A stretch of DNA of 64,000 nt, from assembly GCA_021613335.1 (NCBI GenBank), contig JAJTWR010000431.1:1674001-1738000 (forward strand), written 5' to 3'. Position 1 is the stretch's first letter, and the number at the start of each line of letters is the position of its first letter. Below are positions 8,986 through 17,156 of the stretch, piece after piece. Position numbers and translations under genes: made by a program. The notes beneath the pieces are model-generated. The model was given only the letters and a program-made list of their open reading frames with translations, did no database searches and had not been told where the DNA came from. The stretch comes from Whitmania pigra (lineage: Eukaryota; Annelida; Clitellata; Hirudinida; Haemopidae).

Positions 8986-10389
8986 TTAGTGTCCTTTTTT
9001 CGGGGGAAGCGAAGCTCGTCGCCGCTCGGCCCAACCTTCTCGATTGGCTTGGGGAGTGCGGGAAATAGCGAGCGCCTGTGGAGGTACGTTGTCGACGATG
9101 GTGCTGCCAGCGGCGACAAAGGCGCCGTCGCCAACCTCGACCGGCGCTACCAACTGACTGTCCGAGCCAATGAAGACTCCAGCGCCGAGGCGGGTCTGGT
9201 GTTTCGCGACGCCGTCGTAGTTACAGGTGATGGTGCCCGCGCCGATGTTGCAGCCGGGGCCGATTTCGGCGTCGCCGAGGTAAGCTAGGTGGTTCGCCTT
9301 TGTTCCAGCGCCGAGGTGCGCCTGCTTGGTTTCGACGAAGTTGCCGATGTGGGCGCCGTCGTCGAGGCGGGTGCCGACGCGCAGCCGGGCGAAGGGGCCC
9401 ACGCTGCAATTCGCACCGACGGAGGCGTTCTCCAGCACCGAGTAGGGGCGGAGCTTCGCGCCGTCGCCCACCGATGAGTCTTGCACGACGCAGCCTTGGC
9501 CGATGCTCACGCCGCGGCCGATGGAGCAGCGCCCGGACAGACTGACCTGGGGGCCGATGACCGTGTCGGGGCCGATGTCGATGCCCTCGTCGATGAAGGT
9601 CGAGGCCGGATGGAGGAGCGTGACGCCGCTCTCCATCTTCTCGCGGTTGATTCGGGCGCGGAGTTGCTCGGTGCGCTCGGCGAGGTCGACCCGGCTGTTG
9701 ACGCCGAGCACTTCGTCGAGCGGCGCCTCGACGGTGCGCACTCCTCCTTGCGTCGCGGCCATGGAAACGACGTCGGTCAGGTAGAGCTCGCCCTGGGCAG
9801 TGTTGGGCGTGAGGCGCTCCAAGCACGAAAAAAGGAACTTCCCTTCGACGATGTAGATGCCAGCGTTCACTTCGGTGATGGCGCGCTGGCTTGGGGTGGC
9901 GTCGCGCTCCTCGACAATGCCGGTGACTGCGCCCTGCTCGTCGCGCAGGATGCGCCCGTAGCCGTGGGGGGTGGCGGTGCGGCAAGTGATGAGCGTGAGC
10001 TTTGTGTCGCCGTGGGCCGAGGCCTTGCGGAGCGCGGCCAAGGTGGCGGTGGAGACGAGGGGAACATCTCCATAGAGGATGAGGACGTCGCCAGAGAAGT
10101 CTGCGAGGGCTTCGCGGGCGCAGGCGACCGCATGGCCGGTGCCGCGCTGTTCGCTCTGGATGGCAAAGCGCAGGGCGGCGTTCGGGAATTGCGCAGTGAG
10201 CTCGGTGCGCACTCGTTCGCTGTCGTGACCGATGATGGTTACGACTGGCGTCGCGCCGAGTTCGAGGGCGCGCGCGAGTGGGTAGTAAGCAAGTGGTCGC
10301 CCGAGGAGTGTGTGGAGCACCTTGGAGCGCTCGGAGCGCATCCGGGTGCCCTTCCCGGCGCAGAGGACAACAGCGGCAAGCGCATTCAT
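8986..10389 (-). CDS. glmU: Bifunctional GlcN-1-P acetyltransferase/GlcNAc-1-P uridylyltransferase
   Basis: GlmU acetylates glucosamine-1-phosphate and couples it to UTP to give UDP-GlcNAc, the precursor for peptidoglycan and lipid A. The N-terminal domain shows the nucleotidyltransferase signature LCAGKGTRM and a YGDVPL metal-binding segment; the C-terminal half is a left-handed beta-helix of hexapeptide repeats (IGPQVSL, IGRGVSIG and others) with the acetyltransferase region GAGTITCNYDG. The ATG at 10389 gives 467 residues, normal for the family; a TTG three codons upstream is also in frame. It is followed after 5 bp by glmS, so precursor synthesis is encoded in one transcript. The UDP-GlcNAc made here would feed the lpx genes near 55 kb. 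Confidence 0.97.
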   Translation of the reverse strand: MNALAAVVLCAGKGTRMRSERSKVLHTLLGRPLAYYPLARALELGATPVVTIIGHDSERVRTELTAQFPNAALRFAIQSEQRGTGHAVACAREALADFSGDVLILYGDVPLVSTATLAALRKASAHGDTKLTLITCRTATPHGYGRILRDEQGAVTGIVEERDATPSQRAITEVNAGIYIVEGKFLFSCLERLTPNTAQGELYLTDVVSMAATQGGVRTVEAPLDEVLGVNSRVDLAERTEQLRARINREKMESGVTLLHPASTFIDEGIDIGPDTVIGPQVSLSGRCSIGRGVSIGQGCVVQDSSVGDGAKLRPYSVLENASVGANCSVGPFARLRVGTRLDDGAHIGNFVETKQAHLGAGTKANHLAYLGDAEIGPGCNIGAGTITCNYDGVAKHQTRLGAGVFIGSDSQLVAPVEVGDGAFVAAGSTIVDNVPPQALAISRTPQANREGWAERRRASLPPKKGH

Positions 10390-10449
10390 GTGGCGCAAGC
10401 TTCGCAGGGCAGACCGTTCGGGTCAATGCTCGCCACAGGCCAAAACCAA

Positions 10450-11502
10450 TCAGACGACGCGGGTGGCGTTCGCCGAGAAGAACTCAAGCAGCGTCGGAAA
10501 GACCTCGGTGGCGGCGTCGGTGCCGACGAGGAGGTCTCCATGGCCGTAGTCGCTCTTGTGGCCGTAGGCGTGCCCGAAGAGCGCGAGCTGCCTCAACCCT
10601 TGCGGGGCTCGCTCGAAGTAGCGCTGGCTCACGGATACTGGCGCTATCGGGTCCACTGTGCCGCCGACGACGAGGAGCGGCACCGAGAGGTTGGCGAGGG
10701 CGGCGCGGTAGTCGGTCGCCTTGTCGAGGGAGCGAAAGGCGTCGTTCTCCACCCAATCCTCAATCTGCGCGAGCAAATCGCTATAGAGGGGCGCAAGCGC
10801 GTGTACGAGGAGTTGTCGCTGGGACCGCGCGGGGATGTTTTCGAGGTTCGCGGATTGGATGTGCTTTGGGTACCCGATGCGGCCCGCGAAAGGGGCGAGG
10901 TAGCGCACCAGCGATACGTCGAAAGCTCCCCACGGCGAGAGCCATTGGGCGAAGCGGAGGATTTCCTTTCCGTTCCCGGTGAAGAACAGCGGCGAGCCGA
11001 CGGTGGCTATCGCCCGGAAGGCCTTTCCGCACTTGGTGCCCAACCCCGCGATGCCGAGGAGGCCACCGAGGGAGTGGCCGAGCCAGAGGAGCTGCGAGGA
11101 GTACGACTCCTCCTGGATGCGCTTGATGAAGGCCGGGAGGTCGCGCTTCAAGTAGTCGTCGAAGGTCACGACGTCGGGGGAGTCGGAGGAGCGACGCGAG
11201 TCGCCAGCGCCGCGCAGGTCGAGGGAATAACAATCGAAGCCGGCGGCGTTCAATGCATTGATGACCGAGTGGTCTTCAATGAGCTCGAAGATCCGGTGGT
11301 TGTTCCCGAGCCCATGGCAGAGCACGACGGGTTCTTGGTATCGACGGGTCGCCGCCGGGTGATAATGCAGGGCGAGGGGCCATTTATCCGAGGTCTCGAC
11401 AGAGAGCTTACGGGTCGATCCGCGGCGCAACGGATAACGCGAAGGTGCGTAGGTTATCCACAGCGCGAGGGCTAGGACGGTAACTGGTAGGAGCAGTGTC
11501 AC
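10450..11502 (-). CDS. Alpha/beta hydrolase with N-terminal membrane anchor
   Basis: The product (350 aa from GTG 11502) is an alpha/beta-hydrolase: oxyanion segment CHGLGNNH, nucleophile elbow GHSLGG, an acid in VDPIAP and the catalytic His within GHKSDYGHGD near the C terminus. Residues 1-20 are a hydrophobic stretch, so it is probably anchored in the inner membrane or secreted. Similarity is to the lysophospholipase/lipase-like group, but the substrate cannot be told. The frame is open to 11748, yet that region is the 5' part of the divergent pssA, so I start inside the gap at GTG 11502; no strong ribosome binding site is seen. The start codons of this gene and pssA are only about 33 bp apart, so their promoters must overlap coding DNA or each other. 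Confidence 0.75.
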   Translation of the reverse strand: MTLLLPVTVLALALWITYAPSRYPLRRGSTRKLSVETSDKWPLALHYHPAATRRYQEPVVLCHGLGNNHRIFELIEDHSVINALNAAGFDCYSLDLRGAGDSRRSSDSPDVVTFDDYLKRDLPAFIKRIQEESYSSQLLWLGHSLGGLLGIAGLGTKCGKAFRAIATVGSPLFFTGNGKEILRFAQWLSPWGAFDVSLVRYLAPFAGRIGYPKHIQSANLENIPARSQRQLLVHALAPLYSDLLAQIEDWVENDAFRSLDKATDYRAALANLSVPLLVVGGTVDPIAPVSVSQRYFERAPQGLRQLALFGHAYGHKSDYGHGDLLVGTDAATEVFPTLLEFFSANATRVV

Positions 11503-11535
11503 GGAGCCGGAAAAGGGTTTAAGGTCGAGCGCGCG

Positions 11536-12372
11536 ATGAAACTGAGAGACCTGATGTTCGTAGTGCCCAACCTTTTTACCGTTTCGTCCATATTCTTTGG
11601 ATTCTACGCGATGACCCTGTGCGTCGTCGATGGGTCTGAGGCGCAACTCTCTCAGGCGGCTTTCGCCATTTTCTTTGCAGCATGCTTCGACGCTTTCGAT
11701 GGACGTGTAGCACGCCTCACCCAAACCCAGAGCTTGTTCGGTCAGCAATTGGACTCGCTCGCCGACGTGGTGTCCTTCGGCGCCGCTCCGGCGCTGCTGG
11801 TCTGGAAGTGGGCGCTCATGCCGCTCGGCTTCGCGGGCGCGTTAGTCTCCTTCGTGTACGTGGCCTGCGGTGCGCTGCGGCTAGCGCGCTTCAACGTGCT
11901 CGCGGTCCGCGCCCATACCGGCGGGGCTTCACAATTCTTCATCGGCATGCCGATTCCGTTCGCGGCCATCGGCATCATCTCGATGATCATCGCATTCCAG
12001 AGTTCGCACGTGGGGCCGCTCAGCGACGAGTACCGCTGGCCGATTCTCGGGGTAGTGCTGATGTTGGCGCTGCTCATGGTGTCGACGGTCCGCTACCGCA
12101 CCTTCAAAGAAGTCCGGCCGACGCTGCCGATGGGAATTATCCTCGGACTCATCATCGCCTTGGGATTTGCGGTCGCGTGGTGGGTACATCCGGCCTGGGT
12201 CTTAAGTGCCTTTTTTGGGGTGTACCTCGTATCGGGCCTCATCGAGTCGGCACTGATGCTCCGGCGCTTTATTATAGAGAAGAGGACTGCGTCCCTTGCG
12301 GATGTGGTCGACGAAGATGACGACCAAGAACTCGATGGCAAACCCGATGTTGGGGATCACGAATATCTCTAG
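11536..12372 (+). CDS. pssA: CDP-diacylglycerol-serine O-phosphatidyltransferase
   Basis: PssA condenses CDP-diacylglycerol with serine to phosphatidylserine, the precursor of phosphatidylethanolamine, in the inner membrane. The 278-aa product shows the CDP-alcohol phosphatidyltransferase signature D-x2-DG-x2-AR-x8-G-x3-D-x3-D (FDAFDGRVAR, then FGQQLDSLAD, about residues 54-76) and several hydrophobic segments. The C-terminal 30 residues are acidic and charged. ATG 11536 is preceded by a modest AAGG. It is divergent from the hydrolase and 76 bp upstream of a CheY-like gene on the same strand. Confidence 0.92.
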   Translation: MKLRDLMFVVPNLFTVSSIFFGFYAMTLCVVDGSEAQLSQAAFAIFFAACFDAFDGRVARLTQTQSLFGQQLDSLADVVSFGAAPALLVWKWALMPLGFAGALVSFVYVACGALRLARFNVLAVRAHTGGASQFFIGMPIPFAAIGIISMIIAFQSSHVGPLSDEYRWPILGVVLMLALLMVSTVRYRTFKEVRPTLPMGIILGLIIALGFAVAWWVHPAWVLSAFFGVYLVSGLIESALMLRRFIIEKRTASLADVVDEDDDQELDGKPDVGDHEYL

Positions 12373-12448
12373 CGATGGCGAGAGCCTCGCGTTGACCGAT
12401 CAAAGACTACAATTGAATACTTCGTGGGAGACGCGCTAGTTCTCTTGC

Positions 12449-12865
12449 ATGATTTCTGCGGACCAATCGGCGGACGCCCATTATTTGAAGGTCTTGGTGG
12501 TTGAGGATGAACCTGAAATCCGCGAACTCGTCGGGCATGTTCTCCGGAAGCACCGGTGCAATCTGTCCTTTGCACGCTCCGGTGAAGAGGCGCTGCGTTT
12601 ATCGCGCACCCTGCATTTCGACCTGATTCTCCTCGACATCGTGCTCCCGGCGGCGGAAGGCAGCGAACTCGACGGAGTTTCGTTGTGCCGCATTCTTCGG
12701 AAGGACAAGGACCACGCGACGACACCGATTTACATGGTCACCGCGAAGAAGAAGCGCATCGACGAAGTCGAGTCGTTGCGAGCGGGAGCGACCGGCTACA
12801 TACAGAAGCCGTTCGATAACCAGAAGCTCGTCGATATCGTCGAGGCGCTCATCAGCTCGAAGTAG
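12449..12865 (+). CDS. Single-domain response regulator (CheY-like)
   Basis: The 138-aa product is a lone receiver domain: acidic pair in VVEDEPEI, phospho-acceptor Asp63 in LILLDIVLP, the conserved Thr in MVTAKK, and Lys in IQKPF. There is no output domain, so it acts through protein contacts, as in phosphorelays or chemotaxis/motility signalling. No histidine kinase is adjacent, making its partner unknown. Start ATG 12449 follows pssA by 76 bp. Confidence 0.88.
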   Translation: MISADQSADAHYLKVLVVEDEPEIRELVGHVLRKHRCNLSFARSGEEALRLSRTLHFDLILLDIVLPAAEGSELDGVSLCRILRKDKDHATTPIYMVTAKKKRIDEVESLRAGATGYIQKPFDNQKLVDIVEALISSK

Positions 12866-12875
12866 CGCGGTAAGG

Positions 12876-14042
12876 CTAGGAGGCGTTCGGTGTGGCGCGC
12901 CCCGGACGCTCTGCGAGCCACACGAGGAGCACGCCCATTTCGTAGCAGAGCAGCATCGGCACGGCCATGAGCGAGAGATTCACCACATCTCCGGTCGGCG
13001 TGAGGACGGCGGCGGCGATGACGCAAACGACGATCGCGTGGCGCTGATACTTGAAGAAGAACTTCGAGCTCACAAGGCCGATACGGGAGAGGACGAGCAT
13101 CACGAGCGGCAGCTCGAAGATGATGCCGAAGGCGAGGAGCAGCACCAGCACGAGCGAGAGTTGTTCGCTCATCGAGAGCATAGGGCGCGTCCAGTCGGTG
13201 GTGGCGACGTCGACGCTTTTCGCGACGAGGCGGAGCTGCGCAGCCCAGATTTCGCGAGCGGCGGTGACGACTGCGCCGTCGTCGGGGAGCGCGGCGGAGA
13301 GCGCTTGTTCCGACAATGCGCGGCTGGCGTCGAGGTCGCCGCGGGCGAGGGCGTGGAGGGCGGCGGTGCGCAACGCGGCGCCGTCGGTGACCCGGGAAGG
13401 CGAGCTCTTGGCGGCGAGCGCATCGAGGAGGCGGCCCAAGGCGTCGAGTTCAAGTTCGAGGGTGTGAGCGTTCAAGCGGGCGTGCGCTGGGTAGCCGCGA
13501 GCGAGTTCGGCGGCGAGTTGGGCGCCAGTGTTCGGGCTGCCGGACCGCAGGATGCGGAGGAGGTCTTGCTCGATGGATTGCTCGGCGGTGAGCTTCAACT
13601 GCGCATCGACGACATCCTCGCGCTGCAAGAGGAATTGGAACATCCGCGGCAGCACCACCGAGTAGCAGAAGGTCGCTCCGGCGATGAAGGCGAGGGTACC
13701 AAAGAGGATAAAGGGGCCAGCGAAGCGCCGTTCGCGTTCGAGGAGCCCTGGGGAGACGAAGGCCCAGATCTGCCAGAGGATGACGGGGGTGCTCACGAAG
13801 ACCCCCGCGTAGAGGCCGAGCTTCATCAGGACGTTCAGCTCTTCAATGGCCGAGGTGTAGATGAGCGACGGCGACGATGGCGGCAAAGCGCGCAGCACCG
13901 GCAACATCAGCCAGCGGTACAGCTCGCGGGAGAAGACGAGCGAGAGCGTGCCGAGAATCAGCACCGACAGCATTACCCGGAAGAGGCGCGTTCGCAGTTC
14001 AGCGAGGTGCCCCCAGAGGCTCATCTTTGCGGCGGCAGTCAC
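12876..14042 (-). CDS. tatC: Twin-arginine translocase TatC with large insertion
   Basis: TatC is the multispanning receptor of the Tat pathway that exports folded proteins with RR signal peptides. The N-terminal part (HLAELRTRL, TM1, then the IEELN...P-x-ILWQIWAFV region and TM3) and the C-terminal part (FGIIFELPL, TM4-TM6) are typical. Between TM3 and TM4, residues about 130-270 form an extra hydrophilic, helical, Ala-rich insertion in what is normally a short periplasmic loop. The protein is 388 aa against about 250 for most TatC. GTG 14042 overlaps the tatB stop (GTGA), so translation is probably coupled; an ATG six codons later is the alternative. Confidence 0.92.
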   Translation of the reverse strand: MTAAAKMSLWGHLAELRTRLFRVMLSVLILGTLSLVFSRELYRWLMLPVLRALPPSSPSLIYTSAIEELNVLMKLGLYAGVFVSTPVILWQIWAFVSPGLLERERRFAGPFILFGTLAFIAGATFCYSVVLPRMFQFLLQREDVVDAQLKLTAEQSIEQDLLRILRSGSPNTGAQLAAELARGYPAHARLNAHTLELELDALGRLLDALAAKSSPSRVTDGAALRTAALHALARGDLDASRALSEQALSAALPDDGAVVTAAREIWAAQLRLVAKSVDVATTDWTRPMLSMSEQLSLVLVLLLAFGIIFELPLVMLVLSRIGLVSSKFFFKYQRHAIVVCVIAAAVLTPTGDVVNLSLMAVPMLLCYEMGVLLVWLAERPGRATPNAS

Positions 14043-14383
14043 GGCGTATCCTTGGGCGCAGGCTCTCTCGTCGTCGGCGGCGCATCGGCGGCCGTCGTCG
14101 GCGCTTCTGGTGCGGCCGCGGCGGGCGCTTCGTGCTCTGGGCTCTCGCCGCCCTGGGGGAGCGATTCCGGGTGGGGCGTCAGCGGGGGGCTACCGCTCTC
14201 GACGTCGTCGTCGAGTTTGTAGAACTCGCGTTCCACGGCGGTGCGAACGTCGTCGGTTTGGCGGCGTAGCTCGCGGAAGAATTTGCCTACTCCCTTGGCG
14301 AGCTTCGGGAGGCGCTCGGGACCCAGGACCAAGAGCGCTATCGCAGCGATGAAAATGAGTTCACTGGTCCCGATGTTAAACAC
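14039..14383 (-). CDS. tatB: Sec-independent translocase TatB/TatA
   Basis: The 114-aa product has the TatA/B architecture: one N-terminal transmembrane helix (MFNIGTSELIFIAAIALLVL), the GPERLP hinge, an amphipathic helix and an acidic, Pro/Ala-rich tail. The E at residue 8 and GPERLP favour TatB over TatA. It overlaps the tatC start by 4 bp. No second TatA paralogue lies next to it, so either this protein serves both roles or tatA is elsewhere. Confidence 0.88.
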   Translation of the reverse strand: MFNIGTSELIFIAAIALLVLGPERLPKLAKGVGKFFRELRRQTDDVRTAVEREFYKLDDDVESGSPPLTPHPESLPQGGESPEHEAPAAAAPEAPTTAADAPPTTREPAPKDTP

Positions 14384-14428
14384 GCTCCTCTCATAGCAGG
14401 CCCTGCGAGAGGAGCGATGGTTTCGCTG

Positions 14429-14890
14429 CTATTCGAGGAGGCTGCGCAGCATCCAGGCGGTCTTCTCGTGGATCTGCATGCGCTGGGTGAGCAGGTCGCA
14501 GCTCGATTGATCGCTCGCGGACTCGGCGGTCTTGAAGACCTCGCGCGCGGTGTGAATGACCGTTTCGTGGCCGGTGATGAGCGTGCGGATCATCTCTTCG
14601 GCCTTCGGAACGCCCTCGACTTCCTTCACGGCAGAGAGCTCGGTGAACTTCTTGTACGTGCCCGGCGCCTGGTGCCCGAGGGCCCGAATGCGCTCGGCGA
14701 TAGAATCGACCGCTATCGCAAGCTCGTTGTAGTGGGTCTCAAACATCAGGTGGAGGGTTTGAAACATCGGGCCAGTGACGTTCCAGTGGAAGTTGTGCGT
14801 CTGGAGGTACAGCGTGTAGCTGTCGGCGAGAACTCGGGAGAGCCCCTTGGAAATCTCTTGGCGCTTTGCAGGATCGATATCGCTTTTCAT
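14429..14890 (-). CDS. dps: Dps ferritin-like DNA-protecting protein
   Basis: Dps forms a dodecamer that oxidises Fe(II) with peroxide, stores iron and shields DNA. The 153-aa product shows the inter-subunit ferroxidase motif: H in THNFHWNVTGPMF, then H and E in FETHYNELAIAVDSIAERIRALG. ATG 14890 follows a perfect AAGGAG; the in-frame upstream start lies inside the regulator gene. Its start overlaps the stop of the PerR-like gene (ATGA), so both are made from one message and dps is probably induced by peroxide when that repressor releases the upstream operator. Confidence 0.95.
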   Translation of the reverse strand: MKSDIDPAKRQEISKGLSRVLADSYTLYLQTHNFHWNVTGPMFQTLHLMFETHYNELAIAVDSIAERIRALGHQAPGTYKKFTELSAVKEVEGVPKAEEMIRTLITGHETVIHTAREVFKTAESASDQSSCDLLTQRMQIHEKTAWMLRSLLE

Positions 14891-15348
14891 ACTGCCTCCT
14901 TGTGGGTTTGTTGTTGCGTAGCTTCGAGGCACGCATTGCAGCGGCCTCGGACCTCGACGTTGAAGTTGGAGACATCTCCCCAGGCGGACAACTCGCTGGG
15001 AATGGTGAGCGCATCGAAGCGCTCATCGTGGAAGTCGCGAACTTCACCGCACGACGTACAGACAAAATGGTGGTGCCGGACCGTGTTTGCATCGAAGCGG
15101 ACCCGGTCGCCGGGAGGGCCGAGCCGGTTGATGAGGCCGAGCTCAAAGAGCGATGCGAGCGTGCGGTAGACCGTATCGGCCGAGATGGTCGGGAGCTGCT
15201 TTCGCACCGATTGCAGGACCGTTTCGGCGTCTGGGTGACCGCCGCAGTTCACGAGCGCGCGGAAAATCTCCAGACGTTGGGGCGTCATTTTCAGGCCGCG
15301 TGCTTTCGCTGCGGCTTGGATATTTGCGAGCCAGTTTGCTGAGTCCAT
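14887..15348 (-). CDS. perR: Fur-family regulator, PerR-like
   Basis: The 153-aa product is a Fur-superfamily repressor: winged helix (MTPQRLEIFRAL, then TISADTVYRTLASL) and a dimerisation domain with HHHFVC and two CxxC pairs (CTSC, CNAC) for structural zinc. Linkage to dps by a 4-bp overlap points to peroxide sensing (PerR) rather than iron uptake control. Upstream of the start lies an overlapping palindrome that fits an autoregulatory operator. Fur or a specialised paralogue cannot be excluded. Confidence 0.85.
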   Translation of the reverse strand: MDSANWLANIQAAAKARGLKMTPQRLEIFRALVNCGGHPDAETVLQSVRKQLPTISADTVYRTLASLFELGLINRLGPPGDRVRFDANTVRHHHFVCTSCGEVRDFHDERFDALTIPSELSAWGDVSNFNVEVRGRCNACLEATQQQTHKEAV

Positions 15349-15379
15349 AGGTTGAGCATGGCCTATACCAGAATTAATC

Positions 15380-15403
15380 TTAGATAGGAATCTAAACTAT
15401 CTA
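15380..15403 (-). promoter_or_regulatory. Overlapping Fur/PerR-type palindromes
   Basis: Two interleaved inverted repeats lie 32-55 bp upstream of the regulator start: TTAGAT-4 nt-ATCTAA (15380-15395) and TAGATAG-9 nt-CTATCTA (15381-15403). The surrounding bases are AT-rich in a GC-rich genome. Position and symmetry suggest autoregulation of the perR-dps operon by its own product. Confidence 0.65.
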
Positions 15404-15502
15404 GGACTCAACAGCAACAGCTAAAATGAATAAAATAAGGGCTTTGAGGGATTCGAGCTAAGTGGACGACAACAGTTTTGTGGGATGCGCGAGCAGGTAG
15501 GC

Positions 15503-16096
15503 TTACTTGCCGTGCTTTTTCCCGTGTGCGACCCGCTCCATGCGCCGGTCGGGCACAAGCCACATGATCGCCACCAGAATGAAGGCGATGAACCCAGTCC
15601 ATGGGTTGAAGAACCAGGCGGAGAGGATGCCTACGAGGATGATGACCAGGGAGGACTTACCCTTCACGTCGGCCCCGAGGGCTTCGCGGATTGGATTGTT
15701 GGGGCCGTGATGCCCGGCCAGTTGGAGTTGCAAAATGTAGTACGCGAGTGCCGCGGCAAATTGGTTCACTCCGTAGGCGATGACTGGTAGCCGCGAGAAG
15801 TGGTTCTCGCCCATCCACCCGGTGGTGAACGGAACGAGCGACAGCCAGAAGAGCAGGTGGAGGTTCGCCCAGAGAGTTCCGCCGGACACGCTCGTGGCTG
15901 CCTGGAACATGTGGTGGTGGTTGTTCCAGTAGACGCCGACCAACACGAAGCTCAGCACGTAGCTCAAGAAGACCGGCCACAGCTTCAGGAGCGCGTCCGC
16001 TGACTCTTCGTGCGGCACCTTCAGTTCGAGCACCATGATGGTGATGATGATCGCTAGGACGCCATCGCTAAACGCCTCAAGTCGGTTTTTTTCCAC
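15503..16096 (-). CDS. TMEM175-family (DUF1211) membrane protein
   Basis: The 197-aa product carries the hallmark of bacterial TMEM175 potassium channels near its N terminus (RLEAFSDGVLAIIITIMVLE) followed by five further hydrophobic segments. Bacterial members form K+-permeable channels as tetramers of six-TM subunits. I start at GTG 16096 because GAGGGG lies seven bases upstream; the frame is open further but without a better site. It is a single gene between the regulator operon and the DUF72 gene, with no clear functional link. Confidence 0.8.
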   Translation of the reverse strand: MEKNRLEAFSDGVLAIIITIMVLELKVPHEESADALLKLWPVFLSYVLSFVLVGVYWNNHHHMFQAATSVSGGTLWANLHLLFWLSLVPFTTGWMGENHFSRLPVIAYGVNQFAAALAYYILQLQLAGHHGPNNPIREALGADVKGKSSLVIILVGILSAWFFNPWTGFIAFILVAIMWLVPDRRMERVAHGKKHGK

Positions 16097-16197
16097 GAGA
16101 AATCCCCTCAGAGTGTCGGCCAGTATCTTCTGCGGCCCTACATACATCAGACACTTAGAGGTAGCGTAAAGATTCCGCTGGTTTTCACGCAGGCGCG

Positions 16198-17100
16198 TCA
16201 GTCGTCGTCCGCGTCGAGAATGGACATCAACGTCTTGGCGTTGCGTTGGCCTTGGTCGCCGAAGTTGTTGTTGAAGATGACGTGCGTCTGCTCCGCTTTT
16301 TCGGAGAGGCTTTTCACGGATTCGGCGATTTCCTCCAGCACCTGGTGCGAGTAGTCGTAGTTGAAGCGATCGGACGAAGCTTGAAGCCCTTTGGCGTTCC
16401 AAGTGGCTTTGTTCCGCCCGTGCATGCGGACGATGGCGAGGCTTGGGGTCGTCACTTCCCACACCGGTGGGATGGAGTTCTCGAATCCCTGCGGCTCATC
16501 CACGATGACATGGGTGAGCTTCTGCTCGCGCTCGAAGGCGAGGGTTTCGCCCCGGTGCTTTGTGTCGAACCAGGACTGATGCCGAAACTCGACCGCCATC
16601 GTGTAGTCCGCAAGGCGCTCTCGACACTCGGCGATGTGCGCGAGACTCTTGGGGACGCGCGTCACCCAGGGCGCGAACTGGAAATGCAGCGCGACGAGTT
16701 TGCCCGCCTGCCGCAGCGGTTCGAGCGCGTACGTGAAGCGCCCCCAGAGCTCGTCTTGCAGTTCGCGGGGCACGTCGCGGTAGTAGAGGAATTTCTTGTC
16801 CACCGCGCCGAGCGCCGCGCGCACATCCTTCGGGAGTGCGTCTGGCGAGGTCTGGTGCCCGGTGAAGAGGCGAAAGGCTTTCACGTTGAACCGGAAGGTC
16901 TCCGGCGTGCGCTCCGCCCAGAGCGCGGAGTTTCGCGCACTCGGCATCGCGTAGTAGGAGCTGTCGACTTCGACGATGGGGAATTGTTCGGCGTAGTACC
17001 GCAGTCGGCCCTCGGCGGATTTCGTGCCTGGGGGATAGAAGGTTCCGGCCTTGATGAGGCTTGGGTCCGTCCAAGAGGCGGTGCCGACGAGTGCTGCCAT
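16198..17100 (-). CDS. DUF72 (YecE-like) family protein
   Basis: The 300-aa product fits DUF72: an N-terminal GTASWTDPS...FYP segment, VEVDSSYYAMPS, FNVKAFRLFTGH, AVEFRHQSWF and a C-terminal FNNNFGDQGQRNA. The fold is a TIM barrel, but the reaction is not established. It lies 56 bp downstream of umuC on the same strand; cotranscription with the SOS genes is possible, but nothing in its sequence shows a repair role. Confidence 0.82.
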   Translation of the reverse strand: MAALVGTASWTDPSLIKAGTFYPPGTKSAEGRLRYYAEQFPIVEVDSSYYAMPSARNSALWAERTPETFRFNVKAFRLFTGHQTSPDALPKDVRAALGAVDKKFLYYRDVPRELQDELWGRFTYALEPLRQAGKLVALHFQFAPWVTRVPKSLAHIAECRERLADYTMAVEFRHQSWFDTKHRGETLAFEREQKLTHVIVDEPQGFENSIPPVWEVTTPSLAIVRMHGRNKATWNAKGLQASSDRFNYDYSHQVLEEIAESVKSLSEKAEQTHVIFNNNFGDQGQRNAKTLMSILDADDD

Positions 17101-17156
17101 GGTCGCTCAGGTTGCCGTCGCTCGTTCTCGCAAAATCCCGAGGAGAGCACCAGTGC

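Noticed and set aside
9481..11475. Long plus-strand open frame (664 codons) over glmU and the hydrolase
   Set aside because: It is antisense to two well-supported genes and shows only skewed, low-diversity composition caused by GC-rich codon bias; no family motif is seen.
11503..11748. Upstream extension of the alpha/beta hydrolase
   Set aside because: It would run through the 5' part of pssA and precede the membrane segment with an unrelated sequence.
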